Source of the DNA: Sphingomonas sp. CFBP 8760
GTDB lineage: Bacteria; Pseudomonadota; Alphaproteobacteria; Sphingomonadales; Sphingomonadaceae
Direction of reading: 5' to 3'
Length of the DNA stretch: 64,000 bases
Assembly (NCBI RefSeq): GCF_014841615.1
Contig: NZ_JACYUG010000006.1
Location: forward strand, 1 to 64,000
This document shows, one piece after another, positions 50,649 through 59,903 of the stretch. Below the pieces are notes generated by a model. The model had not been told where the DNA came from. It saw only the letters and a list, made by a program, of their open reading frames with translations, and searched no databases. A program made the translations under genes and the position numbers. The number at the start of each line of letters is the position of its first letter. Position 1 is the stretch's first letter.

Positions 50649-52521
50649 GCCGCCACAGGCAATAGACCGCCAGCGCATAGAGAAAGCGGCTGTAATCCCG
50701 CTTTCCCGCGCGGTGGTCGGCGAATACCCGGTCCACCGCCGCCGCCTGCCAGATGCCCTCGGCCCGCGCGCCGCTGTCGTGCCACAGTTCCTCGGCGTAG
50801 CGGCCGAAATCGCCCGCGAACCATGCCGACAGCGGCATCTGGAAGCCCTGCTTGCGCCGGTCGAGGATGCCGGCGGGCAGCCATGGCGCGATCGCCTCCC
50901 GCACCACCCGCTTGCCGACGCGGCCATCCAGCTTCATGTGGGCGGGCATCGACAGCGCCAGATCGATCATCGGCTGGCCCAGCATCGGCACCCGCACCTC
51001 CAGCGAATGCGCCATGCTGGCCCGATCGACCTTGGTCAGCATCGCGCCGGGCAGGTTGAGCGCCAGATCGCATAGTCCGAACTGTTCCAGCGTATCGGCG
51101 GAGAGGGCGGCGGGATCGGGGAAATATTCCGCGCCCAGCCGCGCGATCTCACCATCGCCGCCGCCCGCCCGCGCGAGGAAACCGGGGTCGAACACGCGCG
51201 CGCGAAAGCTGTCCGCGCTGATCTGCGTCTTCGCGAAGAACCGCGCGACGCCGTCCGGCAACCCCGCGCTCGCTGCCGTCTTCGTCCAGCGCTGGATCAC
51301 CGCGTTCAGATGGCGCGACGGCAGCGGCGGGATTGCGCCGATCGCCCGCGCGGCATGGCGCAAGGGGGCAGGCAGGCGGCCGATCCGGCGTTCGGTGGCA
51401 TGGCGCTTGTAGCCGAAGAACAGCTCGTCGCCGCCGTCACCCGATAGCGCGACCTTCACCTCCTCGGCCGCGACCCGGCTGACATACCAGGTCGGCACCA
51501 TCGACGGATCGGCGAACGGCTCGTCATAGGCGGCGGCCACCGCCGGCAGCAGATCGCGCGCCGCCGCCAGTTCCAGCGTGCGGGTGGTATGGCGGGTGCC
51601 CAGCGCCGCCGCGATTGCCGCCGCCGGGCCGCTCTCGTCGATGCGCGGATCGGGAAAACCGATCGTGAAGGTGCGCACCGGACGATCCGACACCCGCATC
51701 ATCGCCGCGACCACCGCCGACGAATCGACCCCGCCCGACAGGAAGGCACCCACCTCGACATCGGCGACCATCTGTTCCGCGACGGTGTCCAGCCAGCGGG
51801 TGCGGAACCGGTCGACCCACTCGCCGTCCGACACCGGGGCGGCGGGTGCATAGCGCGGCGTCCAATAGGCGCGGATCGCCGGCGCCTCCCCCGCCCCCAC
51901 CGTCAGCACATGCCCCGGCGGCAGGGTAAGGATCTGGCGATGGATCGACCGGGGGCTGCGGACATGCCCGAACCGGAAATAATCGAGCAGCGCCCGCTCA
52001 TCGGTATCGAAGGAGAAACCGGGCAACAGCGTCAGCGTCTTCAGTTCCGATCCGAACGCGAACCCCGCCGGCTGGTCGGTATAATAGAGCGGCTTGATGC
52101 CGACGGGGTCGCGCGCCAGCGTCAGGCGGCGCCCGGCCCGGTCCCACACCGCCACCGCGAACATCCCGTCCAGCCGCGTCCACACGTCGTCGCCCCAGCG
52201 TTCGTAGCCGGCCAGGATCACCTCGGTATCGCCGCTGCTGTGGAACACGCGGCCCGCCGCCGCCAGTTCGGCCCGCAGCGCCGGGAAATTATAGATCTCG
52301 CCGTTGAACACCAGCGCGAGCCGGCCATCGGGCGAAAAGAACGGCTGATGCCCCCCCGCCAGGTCGACGATGCTCAGCCGTCGCATCCCGAACGCGAAGT
52401 CGCCATCCGCGAACACGCCCTCGTCGTCCGGCCCGCGATGGACGATCACCGCGCATTGCGCACGCACCGTTTCCGGCGTCGCCGCCGCGCCGCGCGCGAA
52501 AAGGCCCGCTATGCCGCAGAT
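50632..52521 (-). CDS. asnB: Asparagine synthase (glutamine-hydrolysing), apparent ATC start
   Basis: Class II amidotransferase, 629 aa. From the ATC at 52521 the protein begins (I/M)CGIAGLFARGAA, giving the catalytic N-terminal Cys2; HRGPDDEG, LVFNGEIYN and the synthase domain with FLSGGVDSSAV follow. Between the in-frame TAA at 52558-52560 and that Cys there is no ATG, GTG, TTG or CTG. A GTG at 52467 would lose the catalytic Cys. GGGAG lies 9 bases before the ATC. In this polysaccharide context the enzyme may amidate a sugar acid or an aminoacyl group rather than make bulk asparagine. Confidence 0.85.
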   Translation of the reverse strand: MCGIAGLFARGAAATPETVRAQCAVIVHRGPDDEGVFADGDFAFGMRRLSIVDLAGGHQPFFSPDGRLALVFNGEIYNFPALRAELAAAGRVFHSSGDTEVILAGYERWGDDVWTRLDGMFAVAVWDRAGRRLTLARDPVGIKPLYYTDQPAGFAFGSELKTLTLLPGFSFDTDERALLDYFRFGHVRSPRSIHRQILTLPPGHVLTVGAGEAPAIRAYWTPRYAPAAPVSDGEWVDRFRTRWLDTVAEQMVADVEVGAFLSGGVDSSAVVAAMMRVSDRPVRTFTIGFPDPRIDESGPAAAIAAALGTRHTTRTLELAAARDLLPAVAAAYDEPFADPSMVPTWYVSRVAAEEVKVALSGDGGDELFFGYKRHATERRIGRLPAPLRHAARAIGAIPPLPSRHLNAVIQRWTKTAASAGLPDGVARFFAKTQISADSFRARVFDPGFLARAGGGDGEIARLGAEYFPDPAALSADTLEQFGLCDLALNLPGAMLTKVDRASMAHSLEVRVPMLGQPMIDLALSMPAHMKLDGRVGKRVVREAIAPWLPAGILDRRKQGFQMPLSAWFAGDFGRYAEELWHDSGARAEGIWQAAAVDRVFADHRAGKRDYSRFLYALAVYCLWRLRRAS

Positions 52522-52630
52522 GGCCGTCTGCTCCCGCCGATATCCATGTTTCGCGCCTTAGGGGGGCGGCGGGCGAAAGACCACGGGTCTTGCCGCGTTC
52601 CGTGCGTCACCCTAAGCCGTCCCGCAACGC

Positions 52631-53980
52631 ATGACGAGCCCGGTTCCCCCCTCCATTCCATCCACGACGACCGATCATCCGGACGGCGACGGTCCCGCTG
52701 GACTGATGCGGGCGGCCGCGCGCAACCTCGGCTGGTTGCTGGCCAGCCGCGGCGTGCTGGCGATCCTGTCGCTTTTCTATCTGGGCATCGCCACCCGGTC
52801 GCTGGGGGTCGTCGGCTTCGGTCGGTTCGCGCTCATCACCGGCGCGGCGCAGACGCTGGCGACGCTGGTCGCCTTCCAGAGCTGGCAGGTGATCGTCCAG
52901 TACGGCGTCGGGCCGCTGGCGGCCCGCGACGATGCCGCGCTCGCCCGCCTGTTCCGGGGCAGCGCCATCCTCGATGCCGCCAGTGCGCTGATCGGCGCGG
53001 CGCTGGCCTGGCTGATCCTGGAATTATGGGGAGAGGCGCTGGGCATCGGCGCGACGCTGAAGCGGGCGACGTTGATCTTCGCCGTCATCCAGCTTCTCAC
53101 GATCCGCTCCACCCCGCTCGGCATCCTGCGGCTGCGCGACAAATTCTCGCTTGCCGCCATCGCCGACAGCGTCACGCCGGTGGCCCGGTTCGTCGGGGCG
53201 ATCCTCGTCTGGCTGATCCATCCGACCGTGCAGGGCTTCCTCGTGGCCTGGGGCGCGGCGGAGGTGCTGACGGCGGCGACCTATTGGCTGATGGTGTCGC
53301 GCAGCGGCGATTTCGCGATGATCCGGCACGGTCGCGGATCGCGTCATCTGCCACGCGAGCATCCCGGCATCGTCCGCTTCGCGCTCAGCACCAATGCCAG
53401 TTCCACGCTCGGCCTGTCGAGCAAGCAGATACCGTTGCTGCTGGTCGGCGCCGCCGCCGGTCCCGCCGCCGCCGGCGTGTTCCGGATCGCGTCGCAGATC
53501 GCGCAGGCGCTGGCCAAGCTGTCGCAGCTCATCTCCCGCGCCGCCTTTCCGGAGGTGGTGAAGACGTTGCGCGATGCCCCGCCCGCGATCCTGGCCCGGC
53601 TGATGTCGCGGCTGTTCATGGGCAGCGGGCTGGCTGCCGGGGCGATCATGATACTGGTGCTGTTGCTGGGCAAACCGGTGCTGAACCTGGTCGGCGGTCG
53701 CGACTTCCGCCATGCCTGGCCGATCCTGTTGTGGCTGGCGGTGGCGGGGTGCCTCGATCTGGCGACGACGGGGGTCGATACGGTGATGACCGCGCTGCAA
53801 CGCGCCGGCAGCGTCTTCGCGATCCGCGCCGCCGGGGTCGGCGTGCTGTTCGCGGCGGCGGCGGCGCTGACGCCGTGGTACGGGGCGACCGGGGTGGCGA
53901 TGGCGGTGACGGTGGGATCGGCGGCGGTGGCGGTGCTGATGGCGATCGCCGCGCTCCGCCTGTCGCGCCGCCCACGATAG
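52631..53980 (+). CDS. Wzx-type oligosaccharide flippase
   Basis: A 449-aa membrane protein with about 12 hydrophobic helices, of the polysaccharide biosynthesis/MATE-like flippase group (NLGWLLASRGVLAILSLFYLG, ATRSLGVVGFGRFALIT). It would move a lipid-linked glycan across the inner membrane. It is divergent from asnB. Together with the upstream transferases it marks a cell-surface glycan locus. Confidence 0.85.
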   Translation: MTSPVPPSIPSTTTDHPDGDGPAGLMRAAARNLGWLLASRGVLAILSLFYLGIATRSLGVVGFGRFALITGAAQTLATLVAFQSWQVIVQYGVGPLAARDDAALARLFRGSAILDAASALIGAALAWLILELWGEALGIGATLKRATLIFAVIQLLTIRSTPLGILRLRDKFSLAAIADSVTPVARFVGAILVWLIHPTVQGFLVAWGAAEVLTAATYWLMVSRSGDFAMIRHGRGSRHLPREHPGIVRFALSTNASSTLGLSSKQIPLLLVGAAAGPAAAGVFRIASQIAQALAKLSQLISRAAFPEVVKTLRDAPPAILARLMSRLFMGSGLAAGAIMILVLLLGKPVLNLVGGRDFRHAWPILLWLAVAGCLDLATTGVDTVMTALQRAGSVFAIRAAGVGVLFAAAAALTPWYGATGVAMAVTVGSAAVAVLMAIAALRLSRRPR

Positions 53981-54047
53981 GGTCGCCGTCCCGCCACAGT
54001 AAAGCCGTGGTTCACGCGCACATCGCTACCACCGTGGTGGAAAGTGA

Positions 54048-54524
54048 ATGAGCCGAATGACCAGACCGAACCCTCTTGCCTTCCTGATTGTCGCGTCGAT
54101 CGTCGCGGCCAGTCCGGCTGCGGCGCAGACCTGCGCCGGCACCGCCACCACCGGTGCCGCCAAGCTGACCGTCCGTGCCACCGGGCTGCACAGCGCGGAT
54201 GGCGAGGTCGCCTTCACCGTCTATCCGGATGACAAGCGGCGCTTCCTGGCCAAGGGCGGCAAGCTGCTGCGCGCGCGCGTTCCCGCCCGCGCGCCCGTCA
54301 CCGTGGCCTGCTTCTGGCTGCCCCCCGGCCATTACGCGGTGGCGCAATATCACGACGAGAACGGCGACCATGATTTCAACCGCACGCTGTTCGCCCCGAA
54401 GGAGGGGTTCGGCTTCTCCAACGACGCCCCGACCAGCATCGGTCTGCCGTCCTTCACCGCGACGCGATTCGCGGTCCCTGCGGGCGGGGCGACGATGACC
54501 ATGCTGATGCGGTATCGCCGCTGA
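54048..54524 (+). CDS. Exported DUF2141 protein
   Basis: A 158-aa protein with a signal peptide (to about residue 27, SPAAAQ) and a DUF2141 domain: LTVRATGLHSADGEVAFTVY, ...LPPGHYAVAQYHDENGDHDFN...FGFSNDAP. DUF2141 proteins are periplasmic or surface beta-sandwich proteins of unknown role, frequent in sphingomonads and Bacteroidetes. Confidence 0.87.
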   Translation: MSRMTRPNPLAFLIVASIVAASPAAAQTCAGTATTGAAKLTVRATGLHSADGEVAFTVYPDDKRRFLAKGGKLLRARVPARAPVTVACFWLPPGHYAVAQYHDENGDHDFNRTLFAPKEGFGFSNDAPTSIGLPSFTATRFAVPAGGATMTMLMRYRR

Positions 54525-54600
54525 TGACCGGGGGAGCGCGTGGACGTCACCGGCGTTGGTCACAAATATGTAGCGGTCCGGATTTGTTGAGGATAGAAAT

Positions 54601-55626
54601 GTGAACGTGTCTTCACAGTACTCCGCCTCCGCCCTGCTGTTCGCCGGCGTCGATTCCCTGCCGGTCGCCCTGACCAAGGCGGCGCCGACGGCCTCTGCGG
54701 TCGGCCCGCTGAAGGTCGGCATCGTCTGCAATCCCAAGAGCCATCTCAACCGTGGCGCGCAATATGCCGCGGGTGTCCCCGGTGCCGACAGCGTGATGGT
54801 CGCCGCGCCGCGCACCCGCACCGCGCTGGCGGAAACGCTGGCGACGTTCGCGGCGCGGCGAATCGATCTGCTGGTGATCGACGGTGGCGACGGCACGGTG
54901 CGCGATGTGCTGACCTGCGCCGAACATCTGTGGAAGGGCATCTGGCCCGATATCGTCGTCATCCCGTCCGGCAAGACGAACGCGCTGGCGATCGATCTCG
55001 GCATCCCCACCGGCTGGACGCTGGCCGACGCGCTGGCGGCGACGGCACAGGGCCGGCGGGTCGAGCGCCGCCCCGTGGAGGTCGCCCGCAGCGACGGGTC
55101 GCGGCCCCTGCGCGGTTTCCTGTTCGGGGCCGGTGCGTTCGTGAAGGCGACGGAACTGGCGCAGCACACCCACCGCGCCGGGGCGTTCAACGGCGTGGCG
55201 GTCGGGCTGGCGCTATGCTGGGCGGTCTTGCAGACGATGTTCGGCGGGGCAAACAGCACCTGGCGCAAGGGTAGCGCGATGGGCCTGCGCCTGCCCGGCG
55301 GTGGTGATCCGGACCAGCGCCCGCGTTATCTGTTGCTCGCCTCCGCGCTGCGCAGCCTGCCGCTGGGGCTGAAGCCGTTCGGGCGTCCGCGCGACGGCAT
55401 GAAGCTGCTGGCGATCGATGCGCCGCCACGGCTGTTGCCGATCACCGCGCCGGCGCTGCTGGCGGGGTCTGAATCGCCATGGATGGCGCGGATGGGTTTC
55501 CATCACCTCGACGCCGCCTCGTTCGAGGTGACGCTGGATGACGGCTTCATCCTCGATGGCGAGCATTTCGACGGTGGCACGCTGTCGGTGCGCCAGGGGC
55601 CGGTTCTCTCCTTCGTCGTTCCGTGA
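54601..55626 (+). CDS. Lipid kinase of the diacylglycerol-kinase fold (possible ceramide kinase)
   Basis: A 341-aa kinase with GTG start (GAGGA 7 bases upstream). Features: VGIVCNPKSHLNRG (first strand and nucleotide loop), LLVIDGGDGTVRDVL (DAG-kinase GGDGT motif), IVVIPSGKTNALAIDLGIP, and a C-terminal beta domain (VTLDDGFILDGEHF). It is not typical YegS/DgkB and looks closer to the alphaproteobacterial lipid kinases that include the Caulobacter ceramide kinase CpgB, from memory. It is first of three genes with 4-base overlaps; the next two are nucleotidyltransferases. Confidence 0.78.
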   Translation: MNVSSQYSASALLFAGVDSLPVALTKAAPTASAVGPLKVGIVCNPKSHLNRGAQYAAGVPGADSVMVAAPRTRTALAETLATFAARRIDLLVIDGGDGTVRDVLTCAEHLWKGIWPDIVVIPSGKTNALAIDLGIPTGWTLADALAATAQGRRVERRPVEVARSDGSRPLRGFLFGAGAFVKATELAQHTHRAGAFNGVAVGLALCWAVLQTMFGGANSTWRKGSAMGLRLPGGGDPDQRPRYLLLASALRSLPLGLKPFGRPRDGMKLLAIDAPPRLLPITAPALLAGSESPWMARMGFHHLDAASFEVTLDDGFILDGEHFDGGTLSVRQGPVLSFVVP

Positions 55627-56501
55627 GCGACGCGCTCGACGCGTATGTCGCGACCGCGCTCGACGCGCCCGTCGCCGGCCATGTCCGCGCGATCGCCGAA
55701 CGACTGGCGACCGCCGGGGTCGCGGCGATCCTGTTCTATGGGTCCAACCTGCGAACCGGATCGACCGATGGGGTCCTCGACTTCTATGTGCTGACCGCCG
55801 GGCCGCCGGAGCGCGGGCTGTGGCCCCGCGTCGGTTACCGGGAGATCACGGTCGACGGGCAGACGCTGCGCGCCAAGATCGCGACGATGCGGCTGACCAC
55901 CTTCGCACAGGCGGCGGGCGGCACGCTGGCCGATACGACGATCTGGACCCGCTTCGTGCAGCCCGCCGCGCTTGTCTGGGTCGCGGATGGCGCGACGCGC
56001 GCCACCGTCGTCACCGCCGTGGCGGCCGCGTCGGTCACCGCGGCCCGGTTCGCGGCGGCGCTGGGGCCGGAACGCGGCACCGCGGCCGATTACTGGCGCG
56101 CATTGTTCCGCCAGACCTATGCCGCCGAACTCCGGGTGGAAAAGCCGGGACGCGAGGAACAGATACTCGTCCACGGTGCCGGTCGGTACGAGGCTCTGCT
56201 GCCCCTCGCCTGGGAAGCGGCGGGCATCGCCTTCACCCAGAAGGGCGGCGATTACGTCCCGGTCCTGTCCGATCGTCCGGCGATCGGGGCGGCATGGCGC
56301 CGCCGCCGCCGGATGGGCAAGCCACTCAACCTGGTCCGCCTGATCCGCGCGGCCTGGACGTTCGAGGGGGCGGGCGAATATGGCGCATGGAAGGTGGAAC
56401 GGCACACCGGCATCGCCGTGCCGATGACGCCGTGGCGGCGACGCCATCCGATCCTCGCCGCGCCCGGCGTGTTCTGGCGGATATGGCGGGCGCGACGATG
56501 A
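55623..56501 (+). CDS. TAM41-like nucleotidyltransferase (possible lipid cytidylyltransferase)
   Basis: A 292-aa protein, GTG start overlapping the kinase stop. The NTase motif ILFYGSNLRTGSTDGVLDFYVL resembles the mitochondrial CDP-DAG synthase TAM41 (YGS...DF). The C-terminal part has HGAGRYEALLPLAWEAAG and KVERHTGIAVPMTPW. Working after a lipid kinase, it could convert a lipid phosphate to a CDP-lipid. Not confirmed. Confidence 0.65.
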   Translation: MSDALDAYVATALDAPVAGHVRAIAERLATAGVAAILFYGSNLRTGSTDGVLDFYVLTAGPPERGLWPRVGYREITVDGQTLRAKIATMRLTTFAQAAGGTLADTTIWTRFVQPAALVWVADGATRATVVTAVAAASVTAARFAAALGPERGTAADYWRALFRQTYAAELRVEKPGREEQILVHGAGRYEALLPLAWEAAGIAFTQKGGDYVPVLSDRPAIGAAWRRRRRMGKPLNLVRLIRAAWTFEGAGEYGAWKVERHTGIAVPMTPWRRRHPILAAPGVFWRIWRARR

Positions 56502-57277
56502 CAGCGCCTTTCGCCGCGCTGATCCTTGCCGGATCGCGGGCCGGGGTCGTCGATCCCGTCGCCGCCTATGCCGGCGTGCCGCACAAGGCGATGATCCTGC
56601 TGCAGGGCACAACGCTGCTCGCGCGGGTCGCCGCCGCGTTGCGCGGGGCCGGGGCCGGGCGGATCGCGGTATCCGCCGATCACCCCGCCGTGCTGATCGA
56701 GGCGATGCGGCTGGGGCTGGAGGTCATCCCCCCCGCCGCCGGCCCCAGCGACAGCGTCGCGCGCGGGTTCGACGTGCTGGGCGCCCCGCTGCTCGTCACC
56801 ACCGCCGACCATGCGCTACTGGAGCCGGCATGGGTGGCCCGCTTCATCGCCGATGCCCCCGCCGCCGATGTCGCCGCCCTGCTCGCCCGCCGGCCGGAAG
56901 TGGAGGCCGCGGCACCCGGCACGCGACGGACGTGGCTGCGCTTCGCCGACGGATCATGGTCGGGTTGCAACCTGTTCTGGCTGGCCACGCCACAGGCCGC
57001 CGCCGCGATCGGGCTGTGGCGCGAGGTGGAGGCGGATCGCAAGCGGCCGTGGCGGATCGTGCGTCGGCTCGGCCCCGGCCTGCTGTTCCGCTACCTGACC
57101 GGGCGGCTGACGCTGGCGACGGCCATCCGCCACCTCGGCCGGCGGGCCGGCATCGAGGCGGCCGTCGTGGCCACCCCGTTTGGCCTTGCCGCGGTCGATG
57201 TCGACAAGCCCGCCGATCTCGATCTCGTCCGCCAGCTCGTCGATCGACCCGGTCCATCCTCGCCCCATTCGTGCTAA
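56498..57277 (+). CDS. MobA-like NTP-transferase domain protein
   Basis: A 259-aa protein with the NTP-transferase pattern: ALILAGSRAGVVDP, VPHKAMILLQG, LLVTTADHALLEP. Its ATG overlaps the previous stop (ATGA), so kinase, TAM41-like and this gene form one coupled unit. It likely activates the head-group alcohol phosphate (CTP-dependent), but the substrate is unknown. A role in molybdenum cofactor is unlikely in this context. Confidence 0.7.
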   Translation: MTAPFAALILAGSRAGVVDPVAAYAGVPHKAMILLQGTTLLARVAAALRGAGAGRIAVSADHPAVLIEAMRLGLEVIPPAAGPSDSVARGFDVLGAPLLVTTADHALLEPAWVARFIADAPAADVAALLARRPEVEAAAPGTRRTWLRFADGSWSGCNLFWLATPQAAAAIGLWREVEADRKRPWRIVRRLGPGLLFRYLTGRLTLATAIRHLGRRAGIEAAVVATPFGLAAVDVDKPADLDLVRQLVDRPGPSSPHSC

Positions 57278-57317
57278 GCGCCCGGCCATCCGCGATATCA
57301 TGGGAGCGAACGGCGCG

Positions 57318-58772
57318 ATGATGGCGAAGGCGATGGTCCTGATGCTCGGCGCGATCCTGCTCACGGCGTGCGACCGGCGCGCCAATTCGGGGCCGGTCGT
57401 GGTCAGCGCGATCGGCGATCCGCCCGCCTATCCGCCGCCGGGCACGGTGCCCGGCCTGCCCGCCCGCGTGCTGCTGGATGCCACCGCGCAGGGGCTGGTC
57501 CGCTTCGATGCCGGCGGGCAGATCGAACCCGGCCTTGCCGAACGCTGGACGGTGATGGACGACGGGGCCAGCTACATCTTTCGCCTGCGCGAAGCCTATT
57601 GGGCCAACGGCCGGCGGGTGACGGCGGAGGAGATCGTGCGCCTGCTGCGCCGTCGGCTGATCGCGACGGACAATCCCCTCGCCCCCTTCCTGACCGCCAT
57701 CGACGAGATCGTGGTGATGACCCCGCAGGTGATCGAGATCCGCCTGAACCGGCCCCGCCCGGACCTGCTGAAGCTGTTCGCCCAGCCCGACATGACGCTG
57801 ATCGCACGGTCGCCGCCATCGGGCAGCGGGCCGTTGCGGATCGTCCAGGCCGCGGCGGACGGGCGCGTCGCCGCCCGGCTGCGCCCCGCCTTCGATCCGG
57901 GTCAGGCCGATCCCGACGACCAGCGCGACCTGCGCCCCGAACAGGATGTCCGCCTGATCGGCGAGCGTGCCGCGCGCGCCATCGTCCGCTTCGCCCGGCG
58001 CGATTCGGATCTGGTCAGCGGCGGCACGCTGGCCGACTGGCCGCTGCTGGCCACGATCGATCTGCCGCGCACGTCGGTACGGCGTGACCCGGCGGCAGGG
58101 CTGTTCGGTCTGGCGATCGCGCGGCGCGACGGCTTTCTGGCCGATCCCGCCAACCGCACCGCGCTGTCCGCCGCGATCGATCGCGGCGCCATCGTCGCGG
58201 CGATCGCCCCCGGCTGGGAAGCGACCGACCGGTTGCTGCCCGAGGCGCTCGATTCGGCCGCGCCGCCGCAGGTGCCCGACTGGACCCTGCTGACCATCGG
58301 CCAGCGGCAGGCGGCGGCACGGGCGCGGGTCGCGGCCTTCTCGCCGGTGCCGGTACGGCTCGCCATCGCGCTGCCGCCGGGACCGGGAATGACGTTGCTA
58401 TACGGGCAACTGGCGGCGGCGTGGCGGCGGATCGGCATCCTGCTCGACCGTGTCGGCCCGGACGAACCCGCCGACCTGCGCCTGATCGATACGATCGCCC
58501 CTTATGACAGTGCCCGCTGGTATCTCGCCACCGCGTGCATGGCCTGTGGCGAACAGGCGGCAGCGGCGCTGGAAGCGGCCCGGCTTGCCCCGACGATCAC
58601 GGAGCGCGGCGTGCGCCTCGCCGCGGCGGATGCCGCGATGAATGCCGATGCCGGCTTCCTTCCGATCGCCCGTCCATTGCGCTGGTCGCTGGTCGCGAAC
58701 CGGCTGAGCGCGTGGCAGGCCAATCCCCGTGCCTGGCATCCATTGAACCGGCTGCGTCCCGATCCCACCTGA
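57318..58772 (+). CDS. ABC-transporter substrate-binding lipoprotein (SBP family 5)
   Basis: A 484-aa lipoprotein (lipobox LLTAC) with a family-5 peptide/opine-type binding fold: LLDATAQGLVRFDAGGQIEPGLAERWTV split here only by length, RVTAEEIVRLLRRR and a C-terminal domain. Starts at 57300, 57318 or 57321 are possible; GGGAG precedes the latter two. No permease or ATPase gene is nearby, so it either works with a transporter elsewhere or has another role in the preceding lipid-related unit. Confidence 0.8.
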   Translation: MMAKAMVLMLGAILLTACDRRANSGPVVVSAIGDPPAYPPPGTVPGLPARVLLDATAQGLVRFDAGGQIEPGLAERWTVMDDGASYIFRLREAYWANGRRVTAEEIVRLLRRRLIATDNPLAPFLTAIDEIVVMTPQVIEIRLNRPRPDLLKLFAQPDMTLIARSPPSGSGPLRIVQAAADGRVAARLRPAFDPGQADPDDQRDLRPEQDVRLIGERAARAIVRFARRDSDLVSGGTLADWPLLATIDLPRTSVRRDPAAGLFGLAIARRDGFLADPANRTALSAAIDRGAIVAAIAPGWEATDRLLPEALDSAAPPQVPDWTLLTIGQRQAAARARVAAFSPVPVRLAIALPPGPGMTLLYGQLAAAWRRIGILLDRVGPDEPADLRLIDTIAPYDSARWYLATACMACGEQAAAALEAARLAPTITERGVRLAAADAAMNADAGFLPIARPLRWSLVANRLSAWQANPRAWHPLNRLRPDPT

Positions 58773-58778
58773 TTGTCC

Positions 58779-59183
58779 ATGAAGACGACCGCGATGTTCG
58801 ACCAGCTTCCCATCGACCGCGATGCCGCCGCGGTACGCCGCCGGGTCGAGGCGCTGGAGCATCTGCTGGAACGGACCTTCACCCTGCCCGGCATCAACCG
58901 TCAGTTCGGGCTGGATTTCCTGATCGGGCTGGTGCCCGTGGTCGGCGATGCCGCCGCGGCGCTGATGGGTACATGGCTGGTGTGGGAGGCGCGCAATCTC
59001 GGCATGTCGAAGTTCCAGATCGCGCGGATGATGGGCAATGTCGGATTCGACGCGCTGATCGGGCTGGTGCCGCTGGTGGGCGATGCCGCGGACTTCTTCT
59101 TCCGCTCCAACACCCGTAACCTGCGCATCATCCGCCGTCATCTCGACAAGCATCATCCCGGCACGGTGACGATCGCCGCCTGA
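58779..59183 (+). CDS. DUF4112 membrane protein
   Basis: A 134-aa protein with the DUF4112 pattern: RTFTLPGINRQFGLDFLIGL and a repeat of GLVPVVGDAAAAL / GLVPLVGDAADFFF, each a short membrane helix pair with a central VGD. Function unknown. It follows the binding-protein gene by 6 bases and ends 3 bases from the convergent RNase gene. Confidence 0.85.
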   Translation: MKTTAMFDQLPIDRDAAAVRRRVEALEHLLERTFTLPGINRQFGLDFLIGLVPVVGDAAAALMGTWLVWEARNLGMSKFQIARMMGNVGFDALIGLVPLVGDAADFFFRSNTRNLRIIRRHLDKHHPGTVTIAA

Positions 59184-59186
59184 TCG

Positions 59187-59903
59187 TCACCGGCGCGCGC
59201 GCCAGATCCTGACCGACGCGCCGTCCGCCAGCCCGCCCTGATGCGCCGGGCAGCGGGCATGGCCGAACGCCTTGTCCAGGCACAGCCATACTTCGTCCAG
59301 CCAGCCCTGCCGGTCGGCCGTGATCCGCATCATCGCCGGTGTCACACCGGGATTGGCGGCGGCGATCGCCGTTGCCAGCCCCCCTGCCGTCAGCGGTCGC
59401 CGCGACAGCGCGTCCATGTCGGGATAGCGCAGCCGACGATAGAGCGTGGTCGACTGCCGGAAATAGCGTTGGGGCGTATAGCCGGCCATGCAGGTGCCAT
59501 GCTTGGCCCATTCGTGTTGCAGCAACTGGGCGGATGGTGTCGCACACAGATTGGCGGCGACCACCGTGCGCGGCAGCAGCGGCGTCGCCTGGCAATATTG
59601 TGGCCATTCCTTGCCGATGCCATCGGGCCACAACCCGTGCAGCGTGAAGCCGAAGCGGTTGCCCGCCCCGCACTGGAACCGGGCGGCGGCACGGTCGCCA
59701 TTCTCCCGGCAATATCGGGGTGCCCAGGTGATCGCCAGCGTATAGCCGCCGATCGGAACCACCCGTCGCGGCTGGCTGGCGGAGGGAAGGTCGGGCCGGG
59801 GCCGTGGCACCGTGGCGGGTGCGGTGCAGGTCAGCGCCTGGCCGTTCGCCACCGCCGGCGCCATCACGGCCAGCGCCGCGATCAGGATCGACGGCCGCCG
59901 CAT
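59187..59903 (-). CDS. Ribonuclease T2 family protein (exported)
   Basis: A 238-aa exported endoribonuclease. Signal peptide (IAALAVMAPAVANGQA); active-site segments CAS I (TLHGLWPDG) and CAS II (HEWAKHGTC) both have their histidines. Eight or more cysteines suggest disulfides. It would cleave RNA in the periplasm, for example for phosphate or nucleoside scavenging. The start overlaps the upstream gene's stop by one base (TGATG). Confidence 0.93.
   Translation of the reverse strand: MRRPSILIAALAVMAPAVANGQALTCTAPATVPRPRPDLPSASQPRRVVPIGGYTLAITWAPRYCRENGDRAAARFQCGAGNRFGFTLHGLWPDGIGKEWPQYCQATPLLPRTVVAANLCATPSAQLLQHEWAKHGTCMAGYTPQRYFRQSTTLYRRLRYPDMDALSRRPLTAGGLATAIAAANPGVTPAMMRITADRQGWLDEVWLCLDKAFGHARCPAHQGGLADGASVRIWRARR

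Noticed and set aside
52467..52467. GTG at 52467 as the start of asnB
   Set aside because: It would remove the catalytic N-terminal cysteine and the conserved CGIAG segment that is clearly encoded just upstream.
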